Shown: piece after piece, positions 9,146 to 19,430 of the stretch
Layout: each line of letters starts with the position of its first letter
Numbering within the stretch: position 1 is the first letter of the stretch
DNA from: Promicromonosporaceae bacterium
Lineage (GTDB): Bacteria; Actinomycetota; Actinomycetes; Actinomycetales; Cellulomonadaceae
Length of the DNA stretch: 38,423 nt
Assembly (NCBI GenBank): GCA_009780755.1
Contig: WQZL01000002.1
Coordinates: 1-38,423, forward strand
Direction: 5' to 3'
The notes under the pieces: generated by a model
Database searches by the model: none
What the model saw: the letters and a program-made list of their open reading frames with translations, nothing else
What the model was told of the DNA's origin: nothing
Position numbers and translations under genes: made by a program

Positions 9146-11173
9146 CTATCCGCAGGTGCCGGTGCCTTCGAAGTCGAAGGTAATTGTGGCGTTGGTGGGT
9201 GCGGTGACGCTGATTGAGGGTGCAGCGGGGATGGTCAGGGTCGCGGCGCCTGTGCCGGATGTTTGTTGGCCTCCGGCGGTGATGGTGATGGTTCCTGAGC
9301 CTTCTGCGGTGATGGTTAGAGCGCCGATTCCTGTGCAGGTGACGATGTGATTGCTCGTCGCTGGGGCTTGAGTGTCAGGTGCGTCTGGCTCTGGTGCCGG
9401 GGTTTCTTCTTCGTTGGCGGGGGTGGTGGGTTTGGATGGGGATGGTTCGGTCCGCAGGGTTGGCGGCTCTGCTGGGGTGGGAGCGGGTGGTGTCGTGGCG
9501 GTCTGTGCGGGGGATGCTTCTAGGGAGGTGGGCGTCGCGTTCGGAGTAAGCGAGGGTGTGGTTGATTCTGCTGGAGTTGTTGGGGTCGGCTCGATAGTGG
9601 GTGTCATTTCGGGTGTTGCTGTTGGGGTTGGGCTGGGTGTTTCTGCGGTGGTTATGGTTGTTGGCAGCAGGGTTGTTGATCTCAGGGTTATCCATCCTCC
9701 TGCTCCGAGGGCGATGCTGGCCGCTATAACCAGGGCGCCTACGCCAAGGAGTGCTCGCCTGCGCGGGCGCTGCTCGACCAGGGCGACATGCGCAGGGGCT
9801 AGATCAGTTGTGTTGGGTGGCTGTGTGTTCTGGTCGTGCAAGGGCGGCCACCAGGTGGTGGCGATCACGGTGGCTGGTGCTGGTGGCGTGTGCTCCTCGT
9901 CGTCGAGGCGTTGTGGCGCAATGTCGGGCGTTGCCGCGCGTTGTCCGTCGTTGCCGAACCTTATGGCGGAATGTTCTGCGTTGTCAGGCGTTGTGGCAGG
10001 TTGCTCAGGGTTGTTGGACGTTGCCTGAGAACGTAGGGCGTTGTTGGCTTGGTCGAGATCGGCTTGCAGGCCGCGGCACAGCGCGCTTGCCTGGTCGAGT
10101 TTGCTGGTGAGTTCATCGCGGTCGGCGTTCGAGCGTTGCAGGTCGTTGTCTAGCGTTGTGGCGCGTTGCTCGGCGTCGTCGTGCAACGCTCGGGTTTCGG
10201 CGGCTTCGACAGCAAGGGTTTCACAGGCTTCGAGTGCCTGGTCACGCTCGGTGGTTAGGCGTTGCACGTCCTCGTCTAGCGTTGCTGCGCGTTGCTGAAC
10301 GTGGGCGAGCGTTGCTGCGCGTTGTTCAGCGTGCGTGGCTGCTTCGGTGAGCTGTTCGGCTTGGGTGTCGCATTGGGCTTTGAGTGTTTCGATGAGTTCG
10401 GCATCTTCGGGCCTGGCCTTGGTGGGTGATAGCGCGAGTTGCATGACGCGGGTGTTGAGCCGCTCCACCTCATCGCGGGCGTCCGTGGCTTCGGTTTGGG
10501 CCTGGTCGCGGGCTTGCTCAGCTGCTTTGAGGCCAGACAGTGCGCCCCTGTAGCGGTCATCAAGTTCAGCCAGCTGGCCTGCCAGTCCATCTCGTTCACG
10601 AGCGAGGGCATCGTGTTCGCTGGTTAGGCGTTGCAGCTCAACGTCAGACGTTGTGGCGCGTTGTTCGGCGTTGTCCAGCAACGCGCGAGAACGCTCGGCG
10701 TTGTCTGTTGCGTCAGCGAGTTGTTGGGTCAGGGCGTCGGCCTGGGTTTGGAGGGAGCGGCAGGTATCGCCAAGCTCGATGACTTGTTCCTCTAGCGCTG
10801 TTCGCTGCGCGGCCAGTGTGTCGCGTTCGGTGGTCAAGCGTTGCAGCGCAACGTCAGACATTGCGGGGCGTTGCTCGGCGTTGTCCGGCGTTACAGCAGA
10901 ACGGCCCGCGTTGTCGGGCGTGGTTTGGAAACGTTCGACGTTGTCGGGCGTTGTGGCGGTGATGTCGTAATGCGCGGTGTCGAAGGGGTCGGGCTCGGCG
11001 GTGCTGGTGGCACGTTTGCGGTTCCAGGGCCGGTTAGCACGCCGGGCGGCTTTGCGAGCTTGTTCTTCGGCCGCTTGGGCCGCGCGCTCGGCGAGGGTGT
11101 CGGCACGGCGGGCGTTAGCGTCGGCTAGTTGTTGGGCCAGGTCGGTGGTATCGATGTTCATTGACCGCTCCAT
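9146..11173 (-). CDS. Coiled-coil membrane protein with Pro/Thr-rich stalk and C-terminal extracellular domain
   Basis: Long Glu/Gln/Ala coiled coil with recurring TTPDNAEQ motifs, one TM helix (RRALLGVGALVIAASIALGAGGWITL), Pro/Thr-rich stalk, terminal domain bounded by TCTG...TCG. Confidence 0.8.
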   Translation of the reverse strand: MERSMNIDTTDLAQQLADANARRADTLAERAAQAAEEQARKAARRANRPWNRKRATSTAEPDPFDTAHYDITATTPDNVERFQTTPDNAGRSAVTPDNAEQRPAMSDVALQRLTTERDTLAAQRTALEEQVIELGDTCRSLQTQADALTQQLADATDNAERSRALLDNAEQRATTSDVELQRLTSEHDALARERDGLAGQLAELDDRYRGALSGLKAAEQARDQAQTEATDARDEVERLNTRVMQLALSPTKARPEDAELIETLKAQCDTQAEQLTEAATHAEQRAATLAHVQQRAATLDEDVQRLTTERDQALEACETLAVEAAETRALHDDAEQRATTLDNDLQRSNADRDELTSKLDQASALCRGLQADLDQANNALRSQATSNNPEQPATTPDNAEHSAIRFGNDGQRAATPDIAPQRLDDEEHTPPAPATVIATTWWPPLHDQNTQPPNTTDLAPAHVALVEQRPRRRALLGVGALVIAASIALGAGGWITLRSTTLLPTTITTAETPSPTPTATPEMTPTIEPTPTTPAESTTPSLTPNATPTSLEASPAQTATTPPAPTPAEPPTLRTEPSPSKPTTPANEEETPAPEPDAPDTQAPATSNHIVTCTGIGALTITAEGSGTITITAGGQQTSGTGAATLTIPAAPSISVTAPTNATITFDFEGTGTCG

Positions 11174-11910
11174 TCATCGTCTGGGTCGCCTGGTGGGTAG
11201 AGAATCTGTTGGATGTCATCGCCAGGGCGGCCATCATTGATGAGGTGGATGCCGTTGTAGGGGCGGCCGGCTTCATCGAGGGCGGGCCAGGTGAATGTGG
11301 CATGCACGTCAGGGTTGGAGGCGTAGCTGACGCGGCGAGCGTCAATGTTCTCTGCCGGTGGTGCGATGGGCGGCTCGTGGCGTGTCGCGGTACAAGTGAC
11401 CATTGAGGAGCGCCACCAGTCGCGGGCGTCTTCAAGGCGGCGGCGGAACAGTCCGGGCGCTGAGGTGTCTTTTCCGCGGTGGAACTCTGTCCAGGCTCGC
11501 TCGACATCACTCATGGCGACTACCACGTCGGGATGGAGGCGCCAGCAGGGGGTGAGTTCGGGTAGGCGCCAGATGCGGCTTGCCCACTCGGCGAATCGTT
11601 CAGCTCGTTCTAGCAGGGCTTCGATTTGCCAGAGTTCAGCATCGAGCCAGTTGACGACGCCTGGATCCTCGTGCTTGAACTGTGGCCAGCCCGGGCCGAT
11701 CCGAACTGCTCGGGGGATCGAATCGTCGTCTGAGTGTTCTTCATCGTTGCCGGGCGTTGTCGGGCAATGCTCGTCGTTGTTGAGCGTTGTCGGGTAACGC
11801 TCGTCGTTGTCGGGGGTTGTATCGGAATGTTCGGTGTTGCCGGGTTGTATCTGGTCGTATGCGGCCAGTGCGCGTTGGCGGGCTTCGGTGGGGGTTAGGG
11901 GAGTGGCCAT
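11158..11910 (-). CDS. DUF4913-like protein of a conjugative element
   Basis: Central ...LPELTPCWRLHPDVVVAMSDVERAWTEF... pattern resembles DUF4913; lies inside the T4SS operon with 16-nt overlaps at both ends. Confidence 0.6.
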   Translation of the reverse strand: MATPLTPTEARQRALAAYDQIQPGNTEHSDTTPDNDERYPTTLNNDEHCPTTPGNDEEHSDDDSIPRAVRIGPGWPQFKHEDPGVVNWLDAELWQIEALLERAERFAEWASRIWRLPELTPCWRLHPDVVVAMSDVERAWTEFHRGKDTSAPGLFRRRLEDARDWWRSSMVTCTATRHEPPIAPPAENIDARRVSYASNPDVHATFTWPALDEAGRPYNGIHLINDGRPGDDIQQILYPPGDPDDEWSGQ

Positions 11911-13421
11911 TGGGTGGTTCCTTTGGGGACGACGGTGGAGGTTAGGAGTTGGCCGGGGTGGGCGGCGTGCCAGGCGCGGGAAGCTTTGATGCAGTTGGCG
12001 TGAGCTCGGTGGTGGTAGCGCACGAGGTCAACGATCATCAGCCGAGTAGAGGTTTCGAGGATCGCGGCGGTGCCGAAGGGTAGGCGCCGGATTTCGTCTG
12101 CGGTTAGGCCGGGGACTTCGCGGGTGGAGTGTGTGGTGGAGCCGAGTAGGGGCAAGCCGCCGCCGACTTGGCGGGAGGTTTCGGTGACGGTACGGGTGGG
12201 CATGAGATCGGCGATGCCTTGTAGGTATTCGGCGTTCTTGGAGTTCCCAAGGAGGATGGTCATGGAGTTGTCGCGGATGACGCCGGCGCGTTCACGGGTG
12301 TAGGCGTCTACGGATTGTTCGTAGGTCTGGAAGATCGCGACTTCTTGGACGCCTTCGCCAGCGCCGGCGGACATGACCCGCCCAGCGGCTTTCCACGCGT
12401 AGATATTGGCCAGCTCATCAAGCAGCAGGCCTTGGGGTATGACGAGACGCCCGTCAGGGTTGCGTTGGGAGACTTCACGGGTCACGTCGTTTACGTGATC
12501 GAGGAACAGGGAGTAGAACACGCCGGCAGTGCCAGCGGTGTCGTCGGTGGAGTCTGATCCGTTGGCGATCATGTAGACCGTGCCGCCGTTCAGGATGAAC
12601 TCTCGGGTATTGAAGTAGCCAGGATCGCTCGGCTTGTGAGCGAAGTGCCGCCGAACTTTGTACTCGTGCAGGGGGGCGAGGGCTTGTTCAACGCCAAGCC
12701 ACTTGCTGTCCTGCATGCGGCCTTCGAGAGCCTGGACGGCGGTGAGGGTGAGGTGCCATTGATCCATGAGTGGGTCATCGCGGCGCTGGGCACCAGCCAG
12801 CAGGATGTTGATGGCTTGTTCCGCAGATTGGATGTTCCGCGACCACCGGTAGACATCCTCGATGGTGAGCCCCTCCACGGCTGCTGCGTGGAGTAGGGCT
12901 TGGAGGATGCCGCCAGAGGCGGTGGCCCACACGCCGTCTTTGTTGTCCCCGCCAAGGCCGGAGGCTCCAACGAGGGTAGCGGCGCGTTTCCGGGCGACTT
13001 TTGGGATCTCGCATCCTTCGATGGCTGACCAGTTCACGTTGTGGGGATATCCGCCGACGCCGTCGGGGTTGAAGCAGTAGATCGGCCCCCAGGCTGCGCG
13101 ACATACGGCTGAGGCGATCATGTTGTCCGGGCGGGTGGAGGTGGTGATGATCGAGCCGGGGTATTCGGTCAGGAATGGGATCACGAAGTGCCATCCCTTA
13201 CCGGCACGGGTCGCACCGATCAGCGAGATGGGCCGCTCGACGGGTACCCACACGTCTTCGCCGTTGGAGGTGCCTAGCCAGAACCCCACATCCTGTGGGC
13301 GACGGCCACGCTTTCGTGGGTCGGCTAGTGGCGGGGCGGCGCAGCGCAGCAGCTGCGGCCCGTCATAGAAGCCTTGAGCTGGGCCTGCTACGGGCGGGGC
13401 GGAGAGTAGTTGGAGCGTCAT
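11895..13421 (-). CDS. Type IV secretion coupling protein (VirD4/TraG/TraD family)
   Basis: PISLIGATRAGKGWHFVIPFLTEYPGSII (Walker A-like), LLLDELANIYAWK (Walker B-like); ATG at 13421 overlaps the previous stop as ATGA. Confidence 0.9.
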   Translation of the reverse strand: MTLQLLSAPPVAGPAQGFYDGPQLLRCAAPPLADPRKRGRRPQDVGFWLGTSNGEDVWVPVERPISLIGATRAGKGWHFVIPFLTEYPGSIITTSTRPDNMIASAVCRAAWGPIYCFNPDGVGGYPHNVNWSAIEGCEIPKVARKRAATLVGASGLGGDNKDGVWATASGGILQALLHAAAVEGLTIEDVYRWSRNIQSAEQAINILLAGAQRRDDPLMDQWHLTLTAVQALEGRMQDSKWLGVEQALAPLHEYKVRRHFAHKPSDPGYFNTREFILNGGTVYMIANGSDSTDDTAGTAGVFYSLFLDHVNDVTREVSQRNPDGRLVIPQGLLLDELANIYAWKAAGRVMSAGAGEGVQEVAIFQTYEQSVDAYTRERAGVIRDNSMTILLGNSKNAEYLQGIADLMPTRTVTETSRQVGGGLPLLGSTTHSTREVPGLTADEIRRLPFGTAAILETSTRLMIVDLVRYHHRAHANCIKASRAWHAAHPGQLLTSTVVPKGTTQWPLP

Positions 13422-14032
13422 GACTGGCCTCCAATAGTGGCTGCGGGGACGGCGACGCGTTCCCATTTCTCGGCCAGGCGAGCGCAAGTAAGGGACTCGT
13501 CTTTGGCTGTGACGGTCTTGCCGCGTTCTGCTTGATGGGCGGTAATGAACTCGAGGCCTTCGCGTACCTGGTCTGGGAGGAGTTGGGGGGCTAGGGCGTA
13601 GCCGCGGGAGAGGTCAGCTCGGGCAGAGAACTGGGAGCGCATGTCACCGCTACGAGCTATGAGTTCTTTAGCTGAGGCGTTTGCTGCGATCTCGCTACCA
13701 TTGGCGATGACGCCGGCGCGAGAAAATAGGACGTGGCGGTGCTGGCGCCCGGAGTACCGGTAGCGGAACCACCAACGTGCCGCCGTGACCGTGACAACGA
13801 GCATGCCGATCCCGGCGGCTGCCCAGGGGATGAGCGCAGCATCCGGGGCGAAGCGCCAGATGAATACCCCACCGACCAGGCCGAGTAGCCAGAACATCCC
13901 TAGAGTCTTGGCGAGTTCCTTGCCGTTGAGGTCGGCCAGGTGACCATAGGCTCCGCCATGGCGTATCCACCAGCGCTTGAACCCGCGCTGCTGGCCCGGG
14001 CCTCGGATGATCGGCTTACTGTTGTTGGTCAT
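13418..14032 (-). CDS. T4SS-associated membrane protein
   Basis: Two hydrophobic segments near the N-terminus; 4-nt overlaps with both neighbours in the T4SS operon. Confidence 0.7.
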   Translation of the reverse strand: MTNNSKPIIRGPGQQRGFKRWWIRHGGAYGHLADLNGKELAKTLGMFWLLGLVGGVFIWRFAPDAALIPWAAAGIGMLVVTVTAARWWFRYRYSGRQHRHVLFSRAGVIANGSEIAANASAKELIARSGDMRSQFSARADLSRGYALAPQLLPDQVREGLEFITAHQAERGKTVTAKDESLTCARLAEKWERVAVPAATIGGQS

Positions 14033-15672
14033 GTGCCGAACCTTCCGGCGTCGGTGTTGATAATTCGGTACAAGTCAGGGCCGGCTACCGGGTAGACGGA
14101 GATGGGAGTGTCGTCCCCGATGTGCCACATCCCGACCCCCTGGGGGAGGGTGGTTAGGTGGCGGGCCTCGAACGCGGTGGGCTTAACGAACTCGTTGATC
14201 ATGGCCATCGCTTCGTTCGACTGCCGGTAGAGCACTTTGGTGGCCGACTTGGTGATGATGCCCTTGACCTGGTTACGGTGTTCTGACCCGGCTTCACCGA
14301 ACTGGGTGATATCGGCCAGCTCGTGGAAAATCAGCCAGTTTGAGCAGCGCCAGTGACCGGTCATCCGGAGCCGGTCGTCCATCGCTTGAGCTTGGGCTGG
14401 GTTCCTGATCTCGTCCCACCCTTCTTCGGAGACCACACAGCGCCACCGGCCATCCATGCTGCGTAGCGTGGCGTCGATCCAGGCAGACGAGCAGGCCGAT
14501 GCGATCGCGCGGATCTGTGGGGATGCCCCGCGCAAGTGAGAGGTGTCAATGACGACCATGGGGGCAGCCGGGTCGATGTGCACGGTGGATTCGGTATCGA
14601 ACATCCCGGCCATCGGGCCCCGCACCAACCGGCCGAACACTAGGGCCAGTTCGGCCGGAGCGTCGGGGCCGACCTCGACCAACATCTCGCGAGATGGGTT
14701 CTGCAAGGCGTAGACGACGCCACGGATGGTCGCGTCGACTTGTCCGTCGGCGATGGCTTCGACCACGCGGTCTAGGCAGGCTTGTTCCCGAGTGTTGAGG
14801 GTTTGGCCGTGACGGAGGGTTTCTGCGATCGATTCCAGTGCTAGGGCGCGGCGGGTTAGGACGAGCTGCCGCCACAGATGCTCGGCCATACCGGCAGGCC
14901 TGATGCCCTCATCGAGCGGGTTGAACACCTGACCGGAGCCTGGCCCGATGGAAACAACTTGCCCGCCGAGCGCGTGGGCCAGGGCGATCCATTCACCCTT
15001 GGGGTCAGAGGACACGATGACCTGCACGCCGTCTTCGATGTAGCGGACCATGCAGATCTTGACGCCCATAGACTTACCCGAGCCCTGTAACCCGAATACG
15101 ACGACGTTGGGGCTGGTGACCGAACCGGCGCGGACTGGGCCCCAGGGAGAGTGGGTCCAGGGTTGGCGGCTGGTGGTCTCAAGCCCAATGATTGGCCCTT
15201 CGATGGCCATCGTGCGTGGCGCCAACATCAGCGAGAGCACGCCCATGCGCGCCGAGCTGGTCAGATGGGCTGGCACTCCGGGGGAGAGCGGCCCCCACAA
15301 ACGGTGTCTGCTCCAGCGGCCGCGCCGGAGGCGGCGCGGCATGGTCGGCAGGGGCGTGTTGGTGACGGTGGTGCCAGTGATCTTGGAAAGAGCAGCAGAC
15401 TGGCGGGCATGCTCATCGCGTAGCGCGCGTTTGGCATCTCGGCCACGGGCACCAACATCAGCCACGACTGCGGTGCGGAGCAGCGCATCAGCGGCTGAGC
15501 GCGCCCGCCGTCGGGAGCGGACTTGCCGCTGTGAAGCACGAACCGGCGACGACATGGTTGCTGCGGGCGCGGCTGAGACGGTCTTGCCCGGCTTGTTGGC
15601 GGTTTTAGCGGCTTCGCGGCGACCCGCGCGGGTCATTTCCACCCCAGGAGGAGGATCGATGCGTGGTGCCAT
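14029..15672 (-). CDS. VirB4/TraC-like conjugation ATPase
   Basis: VVVFGLQGSGKSMGVKICM (Walker A), MVVIDTSHL and WRCVVSEEGWDEI (Walker B region). Confidence 0.85.
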   Translation of the reverse strand: MAPRIDPPPGVEMTRAGRREAAKTANKPGKTVSAAPAATMSSPVRASQRQVRSRRRARSAADALLRTAVVADVGARGRDAKRALRDEHARQSAALSKITGTTVTNTPLPTMPRRLRRGRWSRHRLWGPLSPGVPAHLTSSARMGVLSLMLAPRTMAIEGPIIGLETTSRQPWTHSPWGPVRAGSVTSPNVVVFGLQGSGKSMGVKICMVRYIEDGVQVIVSSDPKGEWIALAHALGGQVVSIGPGSGQVFNPLDEGIRPAGMAEHLWRQLVLTRRALALESIAETLRHGQTLNTREQACLDRVVEAIADGQVDATIRGVVYALQNPSREMLVEVGPDAPAELALVFGRLVRGPMAGMFDTESTVHIDPAAPMVVIDTSHLRGASPQIRAIASACSSAWIDATLRSMDGRWRCVVSEEGWDEIRNPAQAQAMDDRLRMTGHWRCSNWLIFHELADITQFGEAGSEHRNQVKGIITKSATKVLYRQSNEAMAMINEFVKPTAFEARHLTTLPQGVGMWHIGDDTPISVYPVAGPDLYRIINTDAGRFGT

Positions 15673-17165
15673 TACTCGTCACCATCCCTGAACCCCAGGG
15701 GGAGCGCGGCGGTGACGAACGTGGCGAGTTGCCGGCCGCGGCAGAGGTTGACGTTCATGCCCGAGGCGGCTTGCCTGACCCACATGTCGGACTGGTCGAG
15801 CTCGTCAACGGTGCGAGCGTGGACAGTAACCCAACCCGAGTAGCTGACATCGCCGTATCCGGCTTGCATCTCCATGTGCCTGGTCTCAACGTCATCACCC
15901 TCGACTTCGGAGACAAGGGACTCGGCTCGGCCGAGCATCTTGTTGGTCTTCGCGGCCGTCTCACGGGCGACTCTGAGCTGGTTGAGGTTCTTCTCGGACT
16001 TGTGAAGGTCGAAGGGCTCCCATATCTGGCAGACGGTTCGGGGGATGGTTCCACCGGCAACGAGCTCGGTCATGACTCCGGCCCGGGCAGGGGTAGATGG
16101 CCACCGTTCGATCCACCAGGAGCGGTGAACCCCGGAGTTGGTGACCAGGTAGTCACGAGCCTCATCGACGTAAGTCACGAGCGGAGTGTCATGGGGGTGT
16201 TCCCAGCCGTTGTCTTCGAGCCAGGCCGCTGCGGCCGGATCGAATGCTAGGCGGATGGCGGCGCGGACGCCGCCGGCGCCGAGCCAGCGGGCGTTGGTGG
16301 TCAGCACGCCACAGTCGGGCATCATGTGCATGAGCCGCTCTACCCGGTTCGATAGCACCACAGAGAGCCCTTCGAGGCCACCGCCGTGGGACTCGATGTC
16401 AGCTAGGGCCTTCTTCTTGGAGATGGTGATCCCGATCAGCACGTCACGACGCAGGGTTGAAGTCATCTGGGTGCGCTCTAGCATCTGCCCGTACTCGACG
16501 CGGGTGAAGTCCCCTAGCGGGCTGGGGTCGTCGATCAGGTCAGGGGCGGGGAGCTGGTCACGGGCGGCCTCATAGGTGCGCGCCCACTGCCCGACACGGA
16601 TCACCCCGGAGACCTGCGCGATCTGCCGGCACAGCTCGTTTGTTGCGTAAACCCGATTGGCTTTGACCTGGTCATCGGCCATCATCCACCCCTCAGTCTC
16701 GACCAATATCACTGCGGTGGCGGTCGGGTTTTTCGGGTTCGCATCCCACACGAGACACGCGTTGTTCCCGTACTCAACATCCAGCAAGGGCAGGACACGG
16801 GTGCGTTCCCCGACGGCGCCGGGGATCGCTATCTGGTCAGGGGCGGACTTAGCGCGCAGGGAGGGGATAGCAACGGTCTGACCGCCCAGCTTCCGGATCA
16901 AAAAAATCCCCTGAACGCACAGGATCGATAGGACTGCTCGGCCCCGGTAGGAGCAGACTGCTACGGCCCCTACTGGTAGCGTCCAGAGGAAGAATGCCTG
17001 AAACGCGCCGCCGAGATTCCCACCAAACATCCGCAACGCGGTTGGGGCGACCGCGATTATGAGCAAGATGATCTGGCGTTTGCCCAGCCCACCGAGCACT
17101 CCGGTGCGTGACAGGGGCGCGAACGTGGCCTTGGGGACGATGTCAGCTGAAGGATGATCGGTCAT
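15672..17165 (-). CDS. SCO6880-family (PrgI-like N-terminus) T4SS protein
   Basis: N-terminal hydrophobic pair, then a soluble domain typical of the protein next to VirB4/VirB6 in actinobacterial ICEs. Confidence 0.75.
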   Translation of the reverse strand: MTDHPSADIVPKATFAPLSRTGVLGGLGKRQIILLIIAVAPTALRMFGGNLGGAFQAFFLWTLPVGAVAVCSYRGRAVLSILCVQGIFLIRKLGGQTVAIPSLRAKSAPDQIAIPGAVGERTRVLPLLDVEYGNNACLVWDANPKNPTATAVILVETEGWMMADDQVKANRVYATNELCRQIAQVSGVIRVGQWARTYEAARDQLPAPDLIDDPSPLGDFTRVEYGQMLERTQMTSTLRRDVLIGITISKKKALADIESHGGGLEGLSVVLSNRVERLMHMMPDCGVLTTNARWLGAGGVRAAIRLAFDPAAAAWLEDNGWEHPHDTPLVTYVDEARDYLVTNSGVHRSWWIERWPSTPARAGVMTELVAGGTIPRTVCQIWEPFDLHKSEKNLNQLRVARETAAKTNKMLGRAESLVSEVEGDDVETRHMEMQAGYGDVSYSGWVTVHARTVDELDQSDMWVRQAASGMNVNLCRGRQLATFVTAALPLGFRDGDE

Positions 17166-19420
17166 TGTTGCTCCCTGGTGCCAGGCGTGCTGTTACGGCC
17201 TCGGTACTGCTTACGACCACCGCCAGGCTGACTAGTGGTCGACGTGGAAATTGGTGAGGTAGGGGTGGGTCTGATCTGCCCAAACCGTTTGACCGGCCCC
17301 GTAGTGGTGCCTCGTCCGGTTGGGTTGAGGGCATACCCGCCTGCCGGGCCTTGCCCACCCCCACCCCCTGGCCGCGACCGGCCACCATCTGTTTCGCCTG
17401 TGGTACTTGGCGCGGGGGGAGTGGGGCCGACGTGAGCACGCTTGGGGGTTTGCGGGCCGCTCGAGGCCGCTCCGGCAATCCCGCCCCCGCCGAGTACGCC
17501 ACCGTCGGTGACCCCGCCGCCCGTGATGCCACCACCGCCAAGCACGCCAGTGGTGCCATCTCCTGGAAGCGAGCCGCTCCCGCCGCCGCGTGGGTCGAAA
17601 ACGCCAGCTGTGTCCGCCCTATCTGACCCATCAAGGCCAGACCAGGGCGCGCCGCCCGTTTCGGAGCCTGGATAATCCGCGCCGCCGAACCCGCCGACGG
17701 GTTCTGTAATTGAGCCGCCCAGGTCGGAGCCCGAAGGACTGAAGCTACCGCTGGTGCTGCCATCCGAGGGGCTGCCTGCGGTTGTATCTGACTGGTCAGC
17801 GCTAGTAGGCCCGCTGATTGGCCCTGGCGCCAGGGAGCTCAAATCACCCGTGTGCCCGCTGGCGCTGTCGGAGGTTGAGCCCTGCCCGCTGGTGTTGCGG
17901 TTTTGGCCAGGGCCACCGAGGCCAAGCGAGCTGTTGCCCGCACCTGGCTGGCCGCTGACCGGCGAGGTATCGGTGGCGTCGGCTTTCCCACCAGCGGATG
18001 CCTTGTTAGCCGACTTCTTGTAGGAGTCGTCGTCGGCCTTGCCCTTGTTGTTCGCCTCTTGAACTTTCCCGGCAAACGATCCGAGCCCGGAGAACGCGCC
18101 CTTGGCCGAGTTGACTGCCCCACCGATAGCTGGCCCTAGGTTGGCGAAAACGAACCCGACGAACTGGAACACCGCCAACGGGGCGGCTACCGCCATCATC
18201 ATCCCGATAATCCCGGTGATCAACGTGTTGAACCCATCGCCTTGCGTGATGAGCAGCAGATTCAGCGACAAGATGCCAGAAATGATGGGCTTGACCAGCA
18301 CGAGAGTGGTCGCCATCTCTAGCCAGCGCACAGACATCGAACGGGTATGCCGGTTCCCGGCTAAGAACAACGCCACCGGCGCCAATGCCGCCAGGAGCAT
18401 CTGCCCGTAGGTGACCAGCGCGAGCACCCCAACCAGGGCGAGCAGCATGATAAACGCCCCGGCTACCACCCCGACGAGCACCAGCCACCCGACCGGGCCT
18501 TTGAGCGTGAGCGCGGCAGTAGCCATCTTGACGGCCATCAACCCACCAGCGGTCATCCCCGAGGCCACTAGGGCCGCACCAGATGGGTCATTGAACATAT
18601 GCACTACCGAGTGCAGGATCTGCGCTGAAGCCCAATCCCCGATACGAATCAAGCGAGCAAAGATAATCAGCGCGGCCATCGTTGCTGGCCACGCGGCCAA
18701 CGCCCACATGGCCCCGGAGATCATCATCGACCCGTTACGGGTCAGCGCGCCCTTAGCGATCTCCAGGACACACAGCGCCAGGGCCGGGAAGATCATCAGC
18801 CCAGCCCACCTAGCGGTCTGGGAAAGCACGATCGCCCACTCAGTGTCATCAATCTGAGTCAACGGGTTATTGACCGCAGCCTCGAACAGCTCAGCTACCC
18901 GGTACAGCGCGTTGATCGACTCACACGAAATCCACCCGCCAATGTCGAACGACATGTTGAACGGGTTGAGGTTGATGTACCCGCCGCAGTCCAACGGCAG
19001 AGTCAGTGGGTCAAACAACTGGTTGGCCAGATCATCACATTCCTGCACGGTATGCCCAAGGACGAGGCATCTAGGCCAAAAGTCCTGCTCGGCAATCTCT
19101 TCTGGCGGGGCAGGGCGCGGGCCACCGCCAGGCCAGGGCGCTCCTGGCCGCAGTTGAACATTTACTCTTGTGATTGAAAAAAGATCGGTGACAACTGTGC
19201 AGTAAGTGTTTAATCTAGTCTCATCATCGATGCACCATTGGGCGACTTGTTCGGGCGTCCAGTCCCAGCCCGGCTCAGCAGTATCAGCGGTATCGGCGGT
19301 AGCTGGTACTTCAAGGCCGATGAGGAAAGCCAGGGCAGCGAAGAGCGCTAGGAAAACACGGCATGCCCGAGCAGCCCACCGGGACGGGGTGGGTTGCTCG
19401 GGCACGACGGTTTTATCCAC
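17162..19420 (-). CDS. VirB6/TrbL-like polytopic T4SS protein with Gly/Ser-rich tail
   Basis: Signal peptide, multiple TM helices, then a low-complexity Gly/Ser/Thr C-terminus. Confidence 0.8.
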   Translation of the reverse strand: MDKTVVPEQPTPSRWAARACRVFLALFAALAFLIGLEVPATADTADTAEPGWDWTPEQVAQWCIDDETRLNTYCTVVTDLFSITRVNVQLRPGAPWPGGGPRPAPPEEIAEQDFWPRCLVLGHTVQECDDLANQLFDPLTLPLDCGGYINLNPFNMSFDIGGWISCESINALYRVAELFEAAVNNPLTQIDDTEWAIVLSQTARWAGLMIFPALALCVLEIAKGALTRNGSMMISGAMWALAAWPATMAALIIFARLIRIGDWASAQILHSVVHMFNDPSGAALVASGMTAGGLMAVKMATAALTLKGPVGWLVLVGVVAGAFIMLLALVGVLALVTYGQMLLAALAPVALFLAGNRHTRSMSVRWLEMATTLVLVKPIISGILSLNLLLITQGDGFNTLITGIIGMMMAVAAPLAVFQFVGFVFANLGPAIGGAVNSAKGAFSGLGSFAGKVQEANNKGKADDDSYKKSANKASAGGKADATDTSPVSGQPGAGNSSLGLGGPGQNRNTSGQGSTSDSASGHTGDLSSLAPGPISGPTSADQSDTTAGSPSDGSTSGSFSPSGSDLGGSITEPVGGFGGADYPGSETGGAPWSGLDGSDRADTAGVFDPRGGGSGSLPGDGTTGVLGGGGITGGGVTDGGVLGGGGIAGAASSGPQTPKRAHVGPTPPAPSTTGETDGGRSRPGGGGGQGPAGGYALNPTGRGTTTGPVKRFGQIRPTPTSPISTSTTSQPGGGRKQYRGRNSTPGTREQQ

Positions 19421-19430
19421 GGCCCTGTGC

